From Pseudomonas donghuensis (GTDB lineage: Bacteria > Pseudomonadota > Gammaproteobacteria > Pseudomonadales > Pseudomonadaceae), in NCBI RefSeq assembly GCF_000259195.1, contig NZ_JH650757.1, positions 415,086 through 478,262 of the forward strand: a stretch of DNA of 63,177 bases, written 5' to 3'. The position numbers and the translations under genes are program-made. This document shows, piece after piece, positions 38,415 to 46,964 of this stretch. The notes below the pieces were generated by a model. It was not told the DNA's origin. It did no database searches and saw nothing but the letters and a program-made list of their open reading frames with translations. Every line of letters starts with the position of its first letter. Position 1 is the stretch's first letter.

Positions 38415-40451
38415 TTAGTAGCGCGCATCCACCGGTTTGCCACCGTTGGGCCAATCCTTGACCTTGTCCGGGAAGTCCGGCCGTGGTTGCTGCGAGAACC
38501 AGGCCGCGACATCCACCGCCTCCTGATCACTCAAGCCACCCTGGCCCAATGGGAACTTCTCGTGGAAGCCAATCGGCATGTTGCGTTTGACGAATGCTGC
38601 GGCGGTATAGGTGCGGGCCATGCCGGCGCCGATGTTGAACGACTGCTCGCCCCACAGTGGCGGGTACACCAGGCTGCCGTCTTCACGGGCCAGGCCCTCG
38701 CCATTGCTGCCATGGCACACCGCACATTGTTCGGCATACACCTGCTTGCCGTTGTCCAGGTCCGGCTTGATCGCGGTATCGATCTTGCCGACCCCGCGTC
38801 CGGCCACTTTGTCGCCCGGCAGGGTGTTCATCTTCATCCAGTCGAAGTAGGCCACCATCGCCTGCATGTCCGCTGATTGCGGCGGTAGCGGTTTACCATT
38901 CATCGAACGACGGAAGCAGCCGTTGATGCGCTCTTCGAGGGTGACTTCCTTGCCCGCCCGCGGTGCGTAGCTGGGGAAGAATGCCGAGACGCCGACAAAC
39001 GGCGAACCATCGGCCACGGTGCCGGCGTTGAGGTGGCAACTGGTGCAGTTCAGCGCGTTACCGACGTTGTTCGGCAGCAACTCGCGGGTTTGCAGGTGCA
39101 GGCGCATGCCACGGATGACCTGGTCGGCGTTGGCGGCAGCCAGCAGGTTGGCCAGGCGAGGGGTTTCAAATGCCGTCGAGTCGGTGGTCTGCGGGTTGAG
39201 TTGCTCACGCAGTGTCTTCACCTGCTTGGCAGTGATCGGCGAGCTGTTGTTGCCCCAGCGATTGCGCACGAAACTCAGGATCTCGGCGATCTCTTCATCG
39301 GCCAGGCGCGCAAACCCCGGCATGGTGTAGACCCGCGAATGGGTGGCGGTCTGCGCGGTCTCCCAGCCGGTGAGGGTGATGTGCAGCAAGGAGGTCGGAT
39401 TGGCCGAGGCGATGCTCGGGTTGCCGGCCAATGGCGGGAACAGGCCCTTGACCCCGCGCCCGTCGGGGCGGTGGCAGTCGCTGCAGAACTGGGTGTAGCC
39501 CAGGCCGCCACGGCTGCTGAACAGGTCATCCGGTGCTGCAGCTGCCAGCGGGATGTCCGGCATCGGCAGGTCGTCCTTGCCCGGCGGCAGGGACTTCAGG
39601 TAGCTGGCGATGGCAATCAGGTCGCCATCACTGAAGTGCTGGGTACTGTGATGGATCACGTCGGCCATGTTGCCCGACACCGTGGCGAAGCGGTTCTGCC
39701 CGGTCTTGAGCAGTTGCACGGTGTCGTCGACGGTCCACAGGTTGCGCAGGCTCAGGGCGCGCCAGTGCTCAACGGTTTCGCCGGCGAGGAAGTGCTTGCC
39801 GCTGCGACCGGCGTCGCTCATGGCTTTTTCCTGGAAGGCGATGCCGCGTGGGGTGTGGCAGGCACCACAATGACCCAGGCCTTGCACCAGGTAGGCACCA
39901 CGATTGAGCACCTCATCCTTGTTGGGGTCGGGCTCGAAGGGCTGGGTGTCGACGAAGGCGAAGTTCCACAACGACAAGCCCCAGCGCATGTTGAACGGCC
40001 AGCTCATGTCCGCTTCCTGGTTGGTCTGGCTGATCGGCGTCACACCGTGCATCAGGTAGGCATAAAGGGCGCGCATGTCCTCTTCGCTCATTTTCGCGTA
40101 GGACGGGTAGGGCATTGCCGGGTAGAGGTTGGTACCGTCCGGGGTAACACCTTCGCGCATGGCCTTGTCGAACTGTTCAAAACTGTAGCGGCCGATACCG
40201 GTGTCTGGATCGGGGGTGATGTTGCTCGAATAGATGGTGCCCATGGGCGTTTGCAGTTGCAGGCCGCCGGCCATTTGCGGCGCTTGCGGGGCGGTGTGGC
40301 AGGCGATGCAGTCGCCCAGTTGGGCGATGTACTTGCCGCGGGCAAGCAGTTCGGGGTCGGCCGCCGCTGCCGGGGGCGGCTCACTGGCGAGTGCACAGAA
40401 CGACAACACGGTCGTGGCCACCAGGGCCAGACTGGAGAAGGCAGATGCCAT
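38415..40451 (-). CDS. Exported pentahaem cytochrome c, AdhB-like plus TsdA-like fusion
   Basis: A 678-residue exported protein with a signal peptide (about residues 1-31) and five CxxCH haem sites: CIACH 48-52, CGACH 195-199, CSDCH 323-327, CTSCH 469-473 and CAVCH 576-580. The first three haems and spacing fit the cytochrome subunit of membrane alcohol/aldehyde dehydrogenases (AdhB-like, about 1-420). The last two lie in a domain like thiosulfate dehydrogenase TsdA (NCTSCHLNAG and CFRRSMNGKPLP). Cys512 follows His473 by 39 residues, near where TsdA has a Cys haem ligand. No dehydrogenase gene is adjacent. It acts in the periplasm as an electron carrier or enzyme; the substrate is unknown. 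Confidence 0.9.
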   Translation of the reverse strand: MASAFSSLALVATTVLSFCALASEPPPAAAADPELLARGKYIAQLGDCIACHTAPQAPQMAGGLQLQTPMGTIYSSNITPDPDTGIGRYSFEQFDKAMREGVTPDGTNLYPAMPYPSYAKMSEEDMRALYAYLMHGVTPISQTNQEADMSWPFNMRWGLSLWNFAFVDTQPFEPDPNKDEVLNRGAYLVQGLGHCGACHTPRGIAFQEKAMSDAGRSGKHFLAGETVEHWRALSLRNLWTVDDTVQLLKTGQNRFATVSGNMADVIHHSTQHFSDGDLIAIASYLKSLPPGKDDLPMPDIPLAAAAPDDLFSSRGGLGYTQFCSDCHRPDGRGVKGLFPPLAGNPSIASANPTSLLHITLTGWETAQTATHSRVYTMPGFARLADEEIAEILSFVRNRWGNNSSPITAKQVKTLREQLNPQTTDSTAFETPRLANLLAAANADQVIRGMRLHLQTRELLPNNVGNALNCTSCHLNAGTVADGSPFVGVSAFFPSYAPRAGKEVTLEERINGCFRRSMNGKPLPPQSADMQAMVAYFDWMKMNTLPGDKVAGRGVGKIDTAIKPDLDNGKQVYAEQCAVCHGSNGEGLAREDGSLVYPPLWGEQSFNIGAGMARTYTAAAFVKRNMPIGFHEKFPLGQGGLSDQEAVDVAAWFSQQPRPDFPDKVKDWPNGGKPVDARY

Positions 40452-40643
40452 TGCATTATTCCTTTAATCACCTGGCGTGGGGTGGTCCCCTGGGCGCAGG
40501 GCTGCAATCGTTTTTATGGTTCATCAGGCAGAGGCTGGTAACGAAACCGGCCTCAGTTTCGTTGTAATGGATTTGGTGGCGGGGGCTGTTGATATGGATC
40601 AGCGCAGCCGGCATTGCACCGGCTGCGGGTGGTTGTACCGGGG
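40452..40643. other. Gap between the pentahaem cytochrome and the acylase gene
   Basis: About 190 bp holding the cytochrome promoter and leader and a small inverted repeat (gcagccgg/ccggctgc, 40604-40626) next to the acylase stop. The repeat has no T-run, so it is a weak terminator at best. Confidence 0.4.
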
Positions 40644-43085
40644 TTACTTGCCCGGCACCAGGGTCAGGCGCTTGCTGCCATAGGCGCGGTCGAAGTTTTG
40701 CGGCTGCACCGGCAGGCTCATGTAGCGGCCTTTGAACCAGGCATCCAGGCCGTCGGCAAAGTGCGGGCTGGCCGGGTTGCCGGACTGGCCGCTGCTGCTT
40801 TGCAGTTGCAGCGGTTCGACCTGGCCGAAGTCCACCACCATGCGCAGCGACGGTGCCAGTTGCGCGTTGAAGTCCTTGCCCCAGGCGTAGGGCGCCAGGT
40901 TCAGGGTACTGTGGTCACCACCGCTGGCCAGCGGGCCGCGGCTGACGGTATCACCCAGGCCGTGGAAGGTCGGTACCGGCCAGCGGTACTGGTGCAGCTT
41001 GCCCCATTGCCAGGCGCGGTGGTCATTGCCCAGTTGCGCTTCGCCGGCGCTGACGGCCGCAGCGAGGCTGCGGGCAAGAATGGTCGGTTTGTCTTCTTTT
41101 TGCGCGGTTTTCTGATCGTCCCAGAATGGGCTGTCTTCGCGACCGAGCAGGTGGTCGGCCTGGGCCGAATAGGACAACCGGGCATTGCCGACGAACGCCT
41201 GCCAGGCCAGGCTGGATTCGGGGCCCAGCTCGTCGAGGAAGGTCAGTTTTGCGCTTTCCTGCAGGAACAGTTCGTACAGGGCGGCATCTGCCGATGTGCT
41301 GCTCAGCCGGCCGTCAAAGGCCATCAGCCGGGTGTAAGCCTCACGGGCCCTGGTCCGCTGATCGGCGGGCAGGGCGTCGATCGCCTGCTTCAGGGGCTGG
41401 GCCATGCCGGGCGCTTCGAACATCTTTTTCAGCTTGTCGGCAAACAGCGTGGTCTGGTCGTTCTGCATCAGGATCAGGCTGCGGCTGTCATGTTTGCCAT
41501 TGCCGGCCAGTTGCGCCAGGCGCTCGGCGCGCTCGGGGTAGTACCAGCTGTTGGACAGCTGCATGCCGTAGCCTTTGGGCACACTGCGCTGGTTGGCATT
41601 GCCAAGCCAGCCCTGGGGTGGGTCCTGGTCGTAGGGATGGAGCATCGGGTCGGCGTAACCGTCCCAGTCGTAGCGTCCGTCCCAGCCCGGCGACGGCAGC
41701 AGGCCCTGGCCTTCGCGGCGGTTGGGGAAGCGTCCGCTGACTTGCCAGCCGATATTGCTGGCGTCGGCAAAGACGAAGTTCAGCGCCGCGGCGCCGATCT
41801 CGCGGGTGTTGTCGAACGCGTGCTCGACTTTCTGCGCCCGCGACAGGTTGAAGAAGGCGTCCAGGCTCTGGTCGCCCTTGAACTCGGGCATGCGCAAGGC
41901 CAGGCCCAGGCTTGCATTCTGCGGCTGGCCGAGCAGGGTGCCGTGGCGGGTGTCGTACAGGGTCTCACGCAGCGGGCGCTGGCCCTTGATGAAGAAGGTC
42001 TCGTTGCGGGCCTGGGCCGGCAGCCATTTGCCGTCGGCCTGGTACATCAAGCGGTTGCCTTCCTTGCGCAGTTTTTCCAGGAACAGGTCCTGGTTGTCGG
42101 CCATCACCGCGCTGGCACTCCAGGCCAGCTTGCCGTTGTAGCCGGACAGCACCAGCGGCAGGCCGGCAATCGACACGCCAGCGGCCTGGTACTTGGGCGA
42201 GCGGATCTGCACCGGGCTCATGGCCCAGGCACCGAGGGTATCGCTGGCCATCAGGCTCTTGCCGCTGCGGCTGCGCTGCGGGGCAATCGCCCAGTTGCTG
42301 GCGCCGGCCGTGCCGAGCAGGTTGAGCGCGGCCAGTTGCTCGCTGGCCGCGGTCAATGGCGCCAGGCCCGCGAGCTGGCTATTCAGGTTAAGGCCTTTGA
42401 GCTTGTCGGTTTCGGCCAGGGCCAGGGGCTCGTCAGGATAGCTGGGCAACAGCCAGGCCAGTTTGTCGGTGCCGACTTTCTGCGCCAGGCCCAGGGCTGC
42501 GAGTTCTTCCTGCAGGTTGACCGACTGGCTGAAGGTGTACAGGCAGAAGATCAGCGCCGAGTCCTCGGGCTTCCAGTATTCCGGGCGGTAGCCGCTCTGG
42601 GCCAAGGGGGCCGGCAGCTTGTCGCGGTAGCGGAACAGGTAGGCGTTGACGCCGCGGGCATACACCTCGAAGAAACGCTTGAGCCGTGGTGAGGCATCGG
42701 CATACAGCTGGTTGGCGCTGGCCTTGAGATTGGCCGCGCGCATCAGGCGGTCGACTTCCAGCACATCGGCGCCGGCCATTTCCGCCAGGCGGCCTTGAGC
42801 CAGCAGGCGCATGCCGACCATCTGCCCGATACGGTCGCCGGCGTGGACATAACCCAGGGCGAACAGCGCATCGTGGAAGTTGCTCGATTCGATCAGCGGC
42901 ATGCCCATGGCGTTGCGGCGTACTGAAACATTCTGCGCCAGGCCCTTGAGCGGCTGCACGCCTGTAGCAGGCAGCACGCTGTCACGCTGGCCGGCCATCT
43001 GGCAGCCGCTCAGGCTCAATAGCCCGAGCATCACAGCGGCTACGCCGAACCGGGGGGTAAAAGGGGGAAGGGCTGGCGCGGCCAT
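40644..43085 (-). CDS. quiP: Penicillin/AHL acylase family lipoprotein (QuiP-like)
   Basis: An Ntn hydrolase precursor of 813 residues. The start at 43085 has AGGAGCC upstream and gives a lipoprotein signal with lipobox LSLSGC28. Self-cleavage should occur before the nucleophile Ser263 ([12 protein letters not shown]), giving an alpha chain with a spacer and a beta chain. Later motifs include [14 protein letters not shown] and the oxyanion/active-site Asn stretch near the C-terminus. The fold and length match QuiP/PvdQ acylases, which degrade long-chain acyl-homoserine lactones. The true substrate cannot be told from sequence; penicillin-type or other amides are possible. Confidence 0.88.
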   Translation of the reverse strand: MAAPALPPFTPRFGVAAVMLGLLSLSGCQMAGQRDSVLPATGVQPLKGLAQNVSVRRNAMGMPLIESSNFHDALFALGYVHAGDRIGQMVGMRLLAQGRLAEMAGADVLEVDRLMRAANLKASANQLYADASPRLKRFFEVYARGVNAYLFRYRDKLPAPLAQSGYRPEYWKPEDSALIFCLYTFSQSVNLQEELAALGLAQKVGTDKLAWLLPSYPDEPLALAETDKLKGLNLNSQLAGLAPLTAASEQLAALNLLGTAGASNWAIAPQRSRSGKSLMASDTLGAWAMSPVQIRSPKYQAAGVSIAGLPLVLSGYNGKLAWSASAVMADNQDLFLEKLRKEGNRLMYQADGKWLPAQARNETFFIKGQRPLRETLYDTRHGTLLGQPQNASLGLALRMPEFKGDQSLDAFFNLSRAQKVEHAFDNTREIGAAALNFVFADASNIGWQVSGRFPNRREGQGLLPSPGWDGRYDWDGYADPMLHPYDQDPPQGWLGNANQRSVPKGYGMQLSNSWYYPERAERLAQLAGNGKHDSRSLILMQNDQTTLFADKLKKMFEAPGMAQPLKQAIDALPADQRTRAREAYTRLMAFDGRLSSTSADAALYELFLQESAKLTFLDELGPESSLAWQAFVGNARLSYSAQADHLLGREDSPFWDDQKTAQKEDKPTILARSLAAAVSAGEAQLGNDHRAWQWGKLHQYRWPVPTFHGLGDTVSRGPLASGGDHSTLNLAPYAWGKDFNAQLAPSLRMVVDFGQVEPLQLQSSSGQSGNPASPHFADGLDAWFKGRYMSLPVQPQNFDRAYGSKRLTLVPGK

Positions 43086-43263
43086 GATCAGGCTCCTGCA
43101 GGGCGTGGCGGTAAAAGGCGCTACGTTAGTGAGCGCGATCACACCATGCAAGCGGGGCGCCGCCTTTATTTTCAGCAGTTGACGAGGCGTCGATCCTGCC
43201 GGGAGGGGCTAGCGGCCGCACCTGTGCTGGGCACAAGCGCCGGCCACTGCTACAAGGCCGCTA

Positions 43264-43464
43264 TCAGGCCCCGTGGCACTTCTTGAACTTCTTGCTGCTG
43301 CCGCATGGGCACGGATCGTTGCGGCCGACGTCCTTCAGGGCGTTGCGCACCGGCTCCTGGTGGCCGTGGTTGCAGTGCGGGCCGTGTACATGGCCGTGGT
43401 CATGGTCGTGATGATCATGATCGTGGTTGCAGTCAGGGCCATGGACATGGGGTTGCTGGGTCAT
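43264..43464 (-). CDS. Small His-rich protein with C-terminal SEC-C zinc motif
   Basis: A 66-residue protein in two halves. The N-terminal half is packed with His and Asp ([20 protein letters not shown]) and repeats HGP-x-CNH twice. The C-terminal 20 residues are the SecA-type metal motif [17 protein letters not shown] (C-x-C-x8-C-H). No signal peptide. It lies a few bases from a lipoprotein gene and near a second SEC-C protein at 43947, all on the same strand. A zinc or nickel/cobalt-binding role is inferred; I know of similar Pseudomonas proteins only by pattern. Confidence 0.85.
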   Translation of the reverse strand: MTQQPHVHGPDCNHDHDHHDHDHGHVHGPHCNHGHQEPVRNALKDVGRNDPCPCGSSKKFKKCHGA

Positions 43465-43470
43465 CTTGGG

Positions 43471-43941
43471 TTACTCCGGAATAAGATCGCCGGGAATTAT
43501 CTCACCACTGCGCGACAAGTGCAGGTCGCGGGCGAAGAATAATCCGCTGCTCAGTTCACCTTCCAGGCGATAGCGCAGTGGACCTTGGCTGCCTTTGAGC
43601 AATTTTGCCAGGGGTTTGACCTGCTGCCAGAGGTTGGTGCGCACCGGGATCTTGAAGGTGCGCCGCGCGTGGGCGCCGACGCTGCGCCAGAGGCTGGCTT
43701 CACCTGCGGTCAGCGCCAGGTCGTTGATCAGCACCTTGTAGCTCAGGTAACGGATGAACAGACGGCTGTCGTTGGGGTTGTCGACCTGCACATGGAGCAC
43801 GAACTCCTGTTGCAGCAGGCGCATCTTTACCGGTTCCACCTTGAGCAGGTGCACCTGCGGGTCTTGATAGTCCGCGTCCAGCCAGCTGGCGCACCCCACC
43901 AGTTGCAGGAGCAGAGCGCCAATCAGCAACAGGCGGGCCAT
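43471..43941 (-). CDS. LEA14-type (WHy-domain) lipoprotein
   Basis: A 156-residue lipoprotein with signal LLIGALLLQLVGC (lipobox Cys17). The mature region is a single WHy/LEA14 beta-sandwich (about 30-140), recognised by VDNPNDSRLFIRYLSYKVLIND and FKIPVRTNLWQQ. Such proteins are found in many gammaproteobacteria as outer-membrane lipoproteins of unknown function, often tied to dehydration or envelope stress by name only. It is six bases from the His-rich SEC-C gene and the YchJ-like gene, so the three are probably co-transcribed. Confidence 0.85.
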   Translation of the reverse strand: MARLLLIGALLLQLVGCASWLDADYQDPQVHLLKVEPVKMRLLQQEFVLHVQVDNPNDSRLFIRYLSYKVLINDLALTAGEASLWRSVGAHARRTFKIPVRTNLWQQVKPLAKLLKGSQGPLRYRLEGELSSGLFFARDLHLSRSGEIIPGDLIPE

Positions 43942-43946
43942 CAGGC

Positions 43947-44423
43947 TCAGCTACCCAGGTAACTGGAGCAGCACTTCTTGAATTTCTGCCCGCTGTTGCA
44001 CGGGCAGGGGTCGTTGCGCGTGGCCTTGAGGCTGACAGTGGGGTCGATGAAGTACCAGCGGCCCTGGTTCTGTACGAAGGCTGAGCGTTCGCGATGGCAA
44101 TGCTCGCCGTCGTTGTCGTGCCAGCGGGCGGTGAAGGTTACGAACGCATGTTCAGGCTTGCCGCCGAACACCTCGGCGCTTTCCACCTCAAGGCCCAGCC
44201 AGGTGCTTTGCTGGCTCCAGGCCTTGATCGCTTCGCGATCGAGCCCGGCCTGCTGCGCCGGCAGGGTGGTGGCTACCAGGTAGTCGACCAGCCCCAGCAC
44301 GTAGGCGCTGTAGCGCGAACGCATCAGGGTCTGCGCGTCGGGGGCGGGAAGCCCTGCGTGATAATGCCCGCAACAGGTATCAAGCAGATCGCCGCTACCG
44401 CAGGGACAAACCGAGACACTCAT
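43947..44423 (-). CDS. ychJ: YchJ-family protein with two SEC-C motifs
   Basis: A 158-residue protein with SEC-C zinc motifs at both ends: [14 protein letters not shown] at the N-terminus and [16 protein letters not shown] at the C-terminus. The middle is a YchJ/NTF2-like domain ([28 protein letters not shown]). The start at 44423 ([11 protein letters not shown]) is chosen over an in-frame ATG at 44516 that adds an unlike leader. Cytosolic; function unknown, perhaps binding a partner through the motif as in SecA. Confidence 0.9.
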   Translation of the reverse strand: MSVSVCPCGSGDLLDTCCGHYHAGLPAPDAQTLMRSRYSAYVLGLVDYLVATTLPAQQAGLDREAIKAWSQQSTWLGLEVESAEVFGGKPEHAFVTFTARWHDNDGEHCHRERSAFVQNQGRWYFIDPTVSLKATRNDPCPCNSGQKFKKCCSSYLGS

Positions 44424-44427
44424 TGCT

Positions 44428-44922
44428 TCACCACCAGTACTTGCCAAAATTTTCCGGGTTGGCCCAGAACTTGGCATTGAGCCAGTCCGGGACCTGTTTG
44501 TATTCATGTAGATCATAGGTGAACAGGTTTAGAACCTGCGCATCCCGTTGGAATTTTTCGCTGGCCTGCAGGGCCAGGGCGAAAAAATCGGTTTCCTGCC
44601 AGCCGCAGGCGCTCAGGTCGGCCAGTACCGCCACGCGGCTGGCGTTGAGGTTACGGATCCCCCCCAGCAACTGCAGACCGTCACGTTTGGGCAGATGCTC
44701 CAGGCAATCGACCAGCAGCGCCAGGTCGAAGCGTTGCGCCGCCAGCTCCCCAGGCAGCGGGCCGGGGCTGGCCACGGCGATTTGCACATGCGGATGGGCC
44801 TGGGCGAACGCCTCCAGTGCCGGAAATCGCTCACCTATCAATAGCAGCCGCTGTGGCGCATAGCGATCGAGCAGGGCGGCAAGGGCCTGTTGCGGGGTGC
44901 GCTGGGAAAAGCCGTCCATCAT
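44428..44922 (-). CDS. Uncharacterised protein, methyltransferase-like fold (DUF6231-type)
   Basis: A 164-residue cytosolic protein with a Rossmann-like beginning ([23 protein letters not shown]) and an acidic strand [22 protein letters not shown] reminiscent of class I methyltransferases, but with no clear glycine-rich SAM loop. The C-terminus is aromatic ([13 protein letters not shown]). The ATG at 44922 follows GAGGATTCCCG. It is likely a conserved Pseudomonas protein of unknown role, ending five bases before the ychJ gene. Confidence 0.75.
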   Translation of the reverse strand: MMDGFSQRTPQQALAALLDRYAPQRLLLIGERFPALEAFAQAHPHVQIAVASPGPLPGELAAQRFDLALLVDCLEHLPKRDGLQLLGGIRNLNASRVAVLADLSACGWQETDFFALALQASEKFQRDAQVLNLFTYDLHEYKQVPDWLNAKFWANPENFGKYWW

Positions 44923-45082
44923 CGGGAATCCTCGGTCAGATCGGGCAAGATTAACGGTCTGGCGTCCCTTGGCATAGTGCCGCAGCGCCGCATCATGGCC
45001 TATTGCTGGCGGATATCAATGAGGCGGTCTTTACTCCCAGAGCATCGGTTTTGCACCGATTCCCCCTAGGAGATGCAACAAA

Positions 45083-45775
45083 ATGAGCATAGTACGCACA
45101 GCATTACCTCTGGTTCTGCTAACCAGCGTGTTGACTGGTTGTGCAGGTTTGCAAAAAACCGACTGGCCGAAGTGTGCTGCCGTCGGGGGTGTAGGCGGCG
45201 CAGCCCTGGGCGCCATCGAGAGTTCCAGCTGGGCTGGCTGGGGCGCGTTGCTCGGCGCAGGCATGGCGGCGGGCTATTGCTGGGCCCATGGCGATGGCGA
45301 CGAAGACGGTGATGGCGTGCCGGACAGCCGCGACAAATGCCCGGGTACCCCGCGAGGGGTACAGGTCGATGCCAACGGTTGTCCGCCAGAACCCGTGGCC
45401 GTGGTCGAAGAAGTGGCCGTGGTCAAGGAAGAGGTCATCGTCATCCGCGATGTTCACTTCGAGTTCGACTCCGCCAAACTGACCGCTGCTGACAAGGAGC
45501 GCCTCAATACCATTGCCACGCGCTTGAAAAGCGAAGCGGCGAACGCTCGCTTGAGTGTCACCGGCCATACCGACAGCAAAGGCTCTGATACCTACAACCA
45601 GAAACTCTCGGAACGCCGTGCCCATTCGGTCACCGAGTACCTGATCGAGAGCGGTGTGCCACGCGCCAGCTTCGTCTCGGTGCAGGGCGCGGGTGAAACC
45701 CAGCCGGTTGCCGACAATGCCACCGCCGAGGGTCGGGCACAGAACCGTCGTACGGAAATTCGTATCGAGCGCTGA
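45083..45775 (+). CDS. OmpA-family lipoprotein with TSP3-like Asp repeat
   Basis: A 230-residue outer-membrane lipoprotein. The lipobox is LTGC (about Cys20), followed by a glycine-rich segment (GGVGGAALGAIESSSWAGWGALLGAG) that may form a glycine-zipper membrane anchor. The acidic calcium-type repeat DGDEDGDGVPDSRDKCPGTP with a paired Cys follows. The OmpA peptidoglycan-binding domain (about 115-230) has VTGHTDSKGSDTYN and NRRTEIRI. It is the first of two tandem paralogues. Confidence 0.92.
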   Translation: MSIVRTALPLVLLTSVLTGCAGLQKTDWPKCAAVGGVGGAALGAIESSSWAGWGALLGAGMAAGYCWAHGDGDEDGDGVPDSRDKCPGTPRGVQVDANGCPPEPVAVVEEVAVVKEEVIVIRDVHFEFDSAKLTAADKERLNTIATRLKSEAANARLSVTGHTDSKGSDTYNQKLSERRAHSVTEYLIESGVPRASFVSVQGAGETQPVADNATAEGRAQNRRTEIRIER

Positions 45776-45828
45776 AACGCCGACGGACCGCGGCCTGCGG
45801 CTTGAGAAGTACTGCAGGCCGGTCTTTA

Positions 45829-45864
45829 CTCCTGTGTGACCGGTAGAGGCCGGTGACACAGGAG
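45829..45864 (+). promoter_or_regulatory. Hairpin covering the ribosome binding site of the second OmpA/TSP3 gene
   Basis: The arms CTCCTGTGTGACCGG (45829-45843) and CCGGTGACACAGGAG (45850-45864) pair at 14 of 15 positions with a 6-base loop. The GGAG at 45861-45864 is the Shine-Dalgarno of the gene starting at 45873. Since the ribosome site is inside the stem, translation should depend on the stem opening, from heat, a partner RNA or a protein. No T-run follows, so termination is unlikely. Confidence 0.65.
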
Positions 45865-45872
45865 CAATTCTC

Positions 45873-46592
45873 ATGAGTGTTCTCTCCAAGGCCACACTGC
45901 CGGTCCTTCTGGCCGCAAGCCTGCTCTCCGGTTGCGCGACCCACAGCGATGGCAGCGCCCCACTCAATCAAAGGACCTGGCCTATCTGCAGTCTGCTTGG
46001 CGGTCTGGTCGGTGGCGGCCTGGGGGCCATCGAAAGTTCTGCCTGGGCAGCTGGCGCCGGTGCTGCCGGTGCGATTGCCGGCGGCTTGATCTGTTATGCC
46101 CAGGATGGTGATGAAGACGAAGACGGGGTGTTCGATCGTCGTGACCGTTGCCCCGACACGCCGGCCAATACCCCGGTCAGCCACACCGGTTGCCCGTCGC
46201 CGCAGTACCCGGTGAGCCAGAAGGCGCCGGAGCCTGCAGCCACCTCGCAGGTCATCACCCTCAGCGATCAGGGGGCCGTGATGTTCGCCTCTGATTCGGC
46301 GCAGTTGACCAGTGCGGCCCAGCAACAATTGCAGGCGCTGGGCAGCAAGCTCAATGGCGCCAATGTGGTCAGCGTCAAGGTCATCGGCCACACCGATAGC
46401 CAAGGCTCCGATGCCTACAACCAGGCACTCTCCGAGCGGCGCGCGAGCAGCGTTGCCGAGTACCTGATCAGTCAGGGGCTGGCACCGTCGAAAGTCACCA
46501 GCCAGGGGCGCGGCGAGAGCCAGCCCATCGCCGAAAACGACACCGACGCCGGCCGCGCGCAAAATCGCAGGGTGGAACTGCACCTTAATTGA
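45873..46592 (+). CDS. OmpA-family lipoprotein with TSP3-like Asp repeat, second copy
   Basis: A 239-residue paralogue of the previous gene with the same layout: lipobox LLSGC, a glycine-rich segment (GGLVGGGLGAIESSAWAAGAG), the acidic motif DGDEDEDGVFDRRDRCPDTP, a linker and an OmpA domain with VIGHTDSQGSDAYN and NRRVELHL. The Gly segment even shares GAIESS with its neighbour, so the pair arose by tandem duplication. Its ribosome site is in a hairpin, unlike the first copy's. Confidence 0.92.
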   Translation: MSVLSKATLPVLLAASLLSGCATHSDGSAPLNQRTWPICSLLGGLVGGGLGAIESSAWAAGAGAAGAIAGGLICYAQDGDEDEDGVFDRRDRCPDTPANTPVSHTGCPSPQYPVSQKAPEPAATSQVITLSDQGAVMFASDSAQLTSAAQQQLQALGSKLNGANVVSVKVIGHTDSQGSDAYNQALSERRASSVAEYLISQGLAPSKVTSQGRGESQPIAENDTDAGRAQNRRVELHLN

Positions 46593-46688
46593 TCGAGCCA
46601 CTGGCACAAGGAGCGTGTCAGCCGTTACTGTTGCAGGCGATGCCGGCGTGGCTGGCATCGCCACCGAAAAATAACAACGGGGGCGCCT

Positions 46689-46964
46689 ATGCAAGGCTTA
46701 CTGGGGCTGGCCAAGGCCCTGACCGTGGTGTTCTGGTGGGTGGTGCTGGTGAATCTGCTGATTCCCCTGGAGCATCCCTTCCACCTGCTGATCAATGCCG
46801 CCGGTGCCGCCCTGCTTGGCCTGCATCTGCTGGAAGTGTTGATGTTCAATGGTTGCTTGCGCACGCGCAGCCATCGTTGGTTCGATCGCTTGCAGATCCT
46901 GCTGGTGGGTATTTTTCATGTCCTTTCGATTCCTGCACCCCGCAAGGAAGCTGCTCATGCGTAA
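46689..46964 (+). CDS. DUF1145-type small membrane protein
   Basis: A 91-residue protein with two or three hydrophobic helices (about 9-28, 30-50, 68-82). It matches the pattern of small inner-membrane DUF1145 proteins (LTVVFWWVVLVNLLIPLEHPFHLLINAAG). The start follows a GGGGGCG ribosome site. Its end overlaps the start of the collagen-like gene by eight bases. Function unknown. Confidence 0.8.
   Translation: MQGLLGLAKALTVVFWWVVLVNLLIPLEHPFHLLINAAGAALLGLHLLEVLMFNGCLRTRSHRWFDRLQILLVGIFHVLSIPAPRKEAAHA

Noticed and set aside
39033..40541. 502-residue plus-strand frame opposite the pentahaem cytochrome
   Set aside because: The minus strand has five CxxCH sites and a signal peptide; the other frame has no family features.
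40614..42692. 692-residue plus-strand frame opposite the acylase
   Set aside because: The acylase frame has lipobox and nucleophile motifs; the shadow has none.
45829..45864. The hairpin before the second OmpA/TSP3 gene as a terminator of the first
   Set aside because: No T-run follows and the Shine-Dalgarno of the next gene lies in the stem, so translational control fits better.
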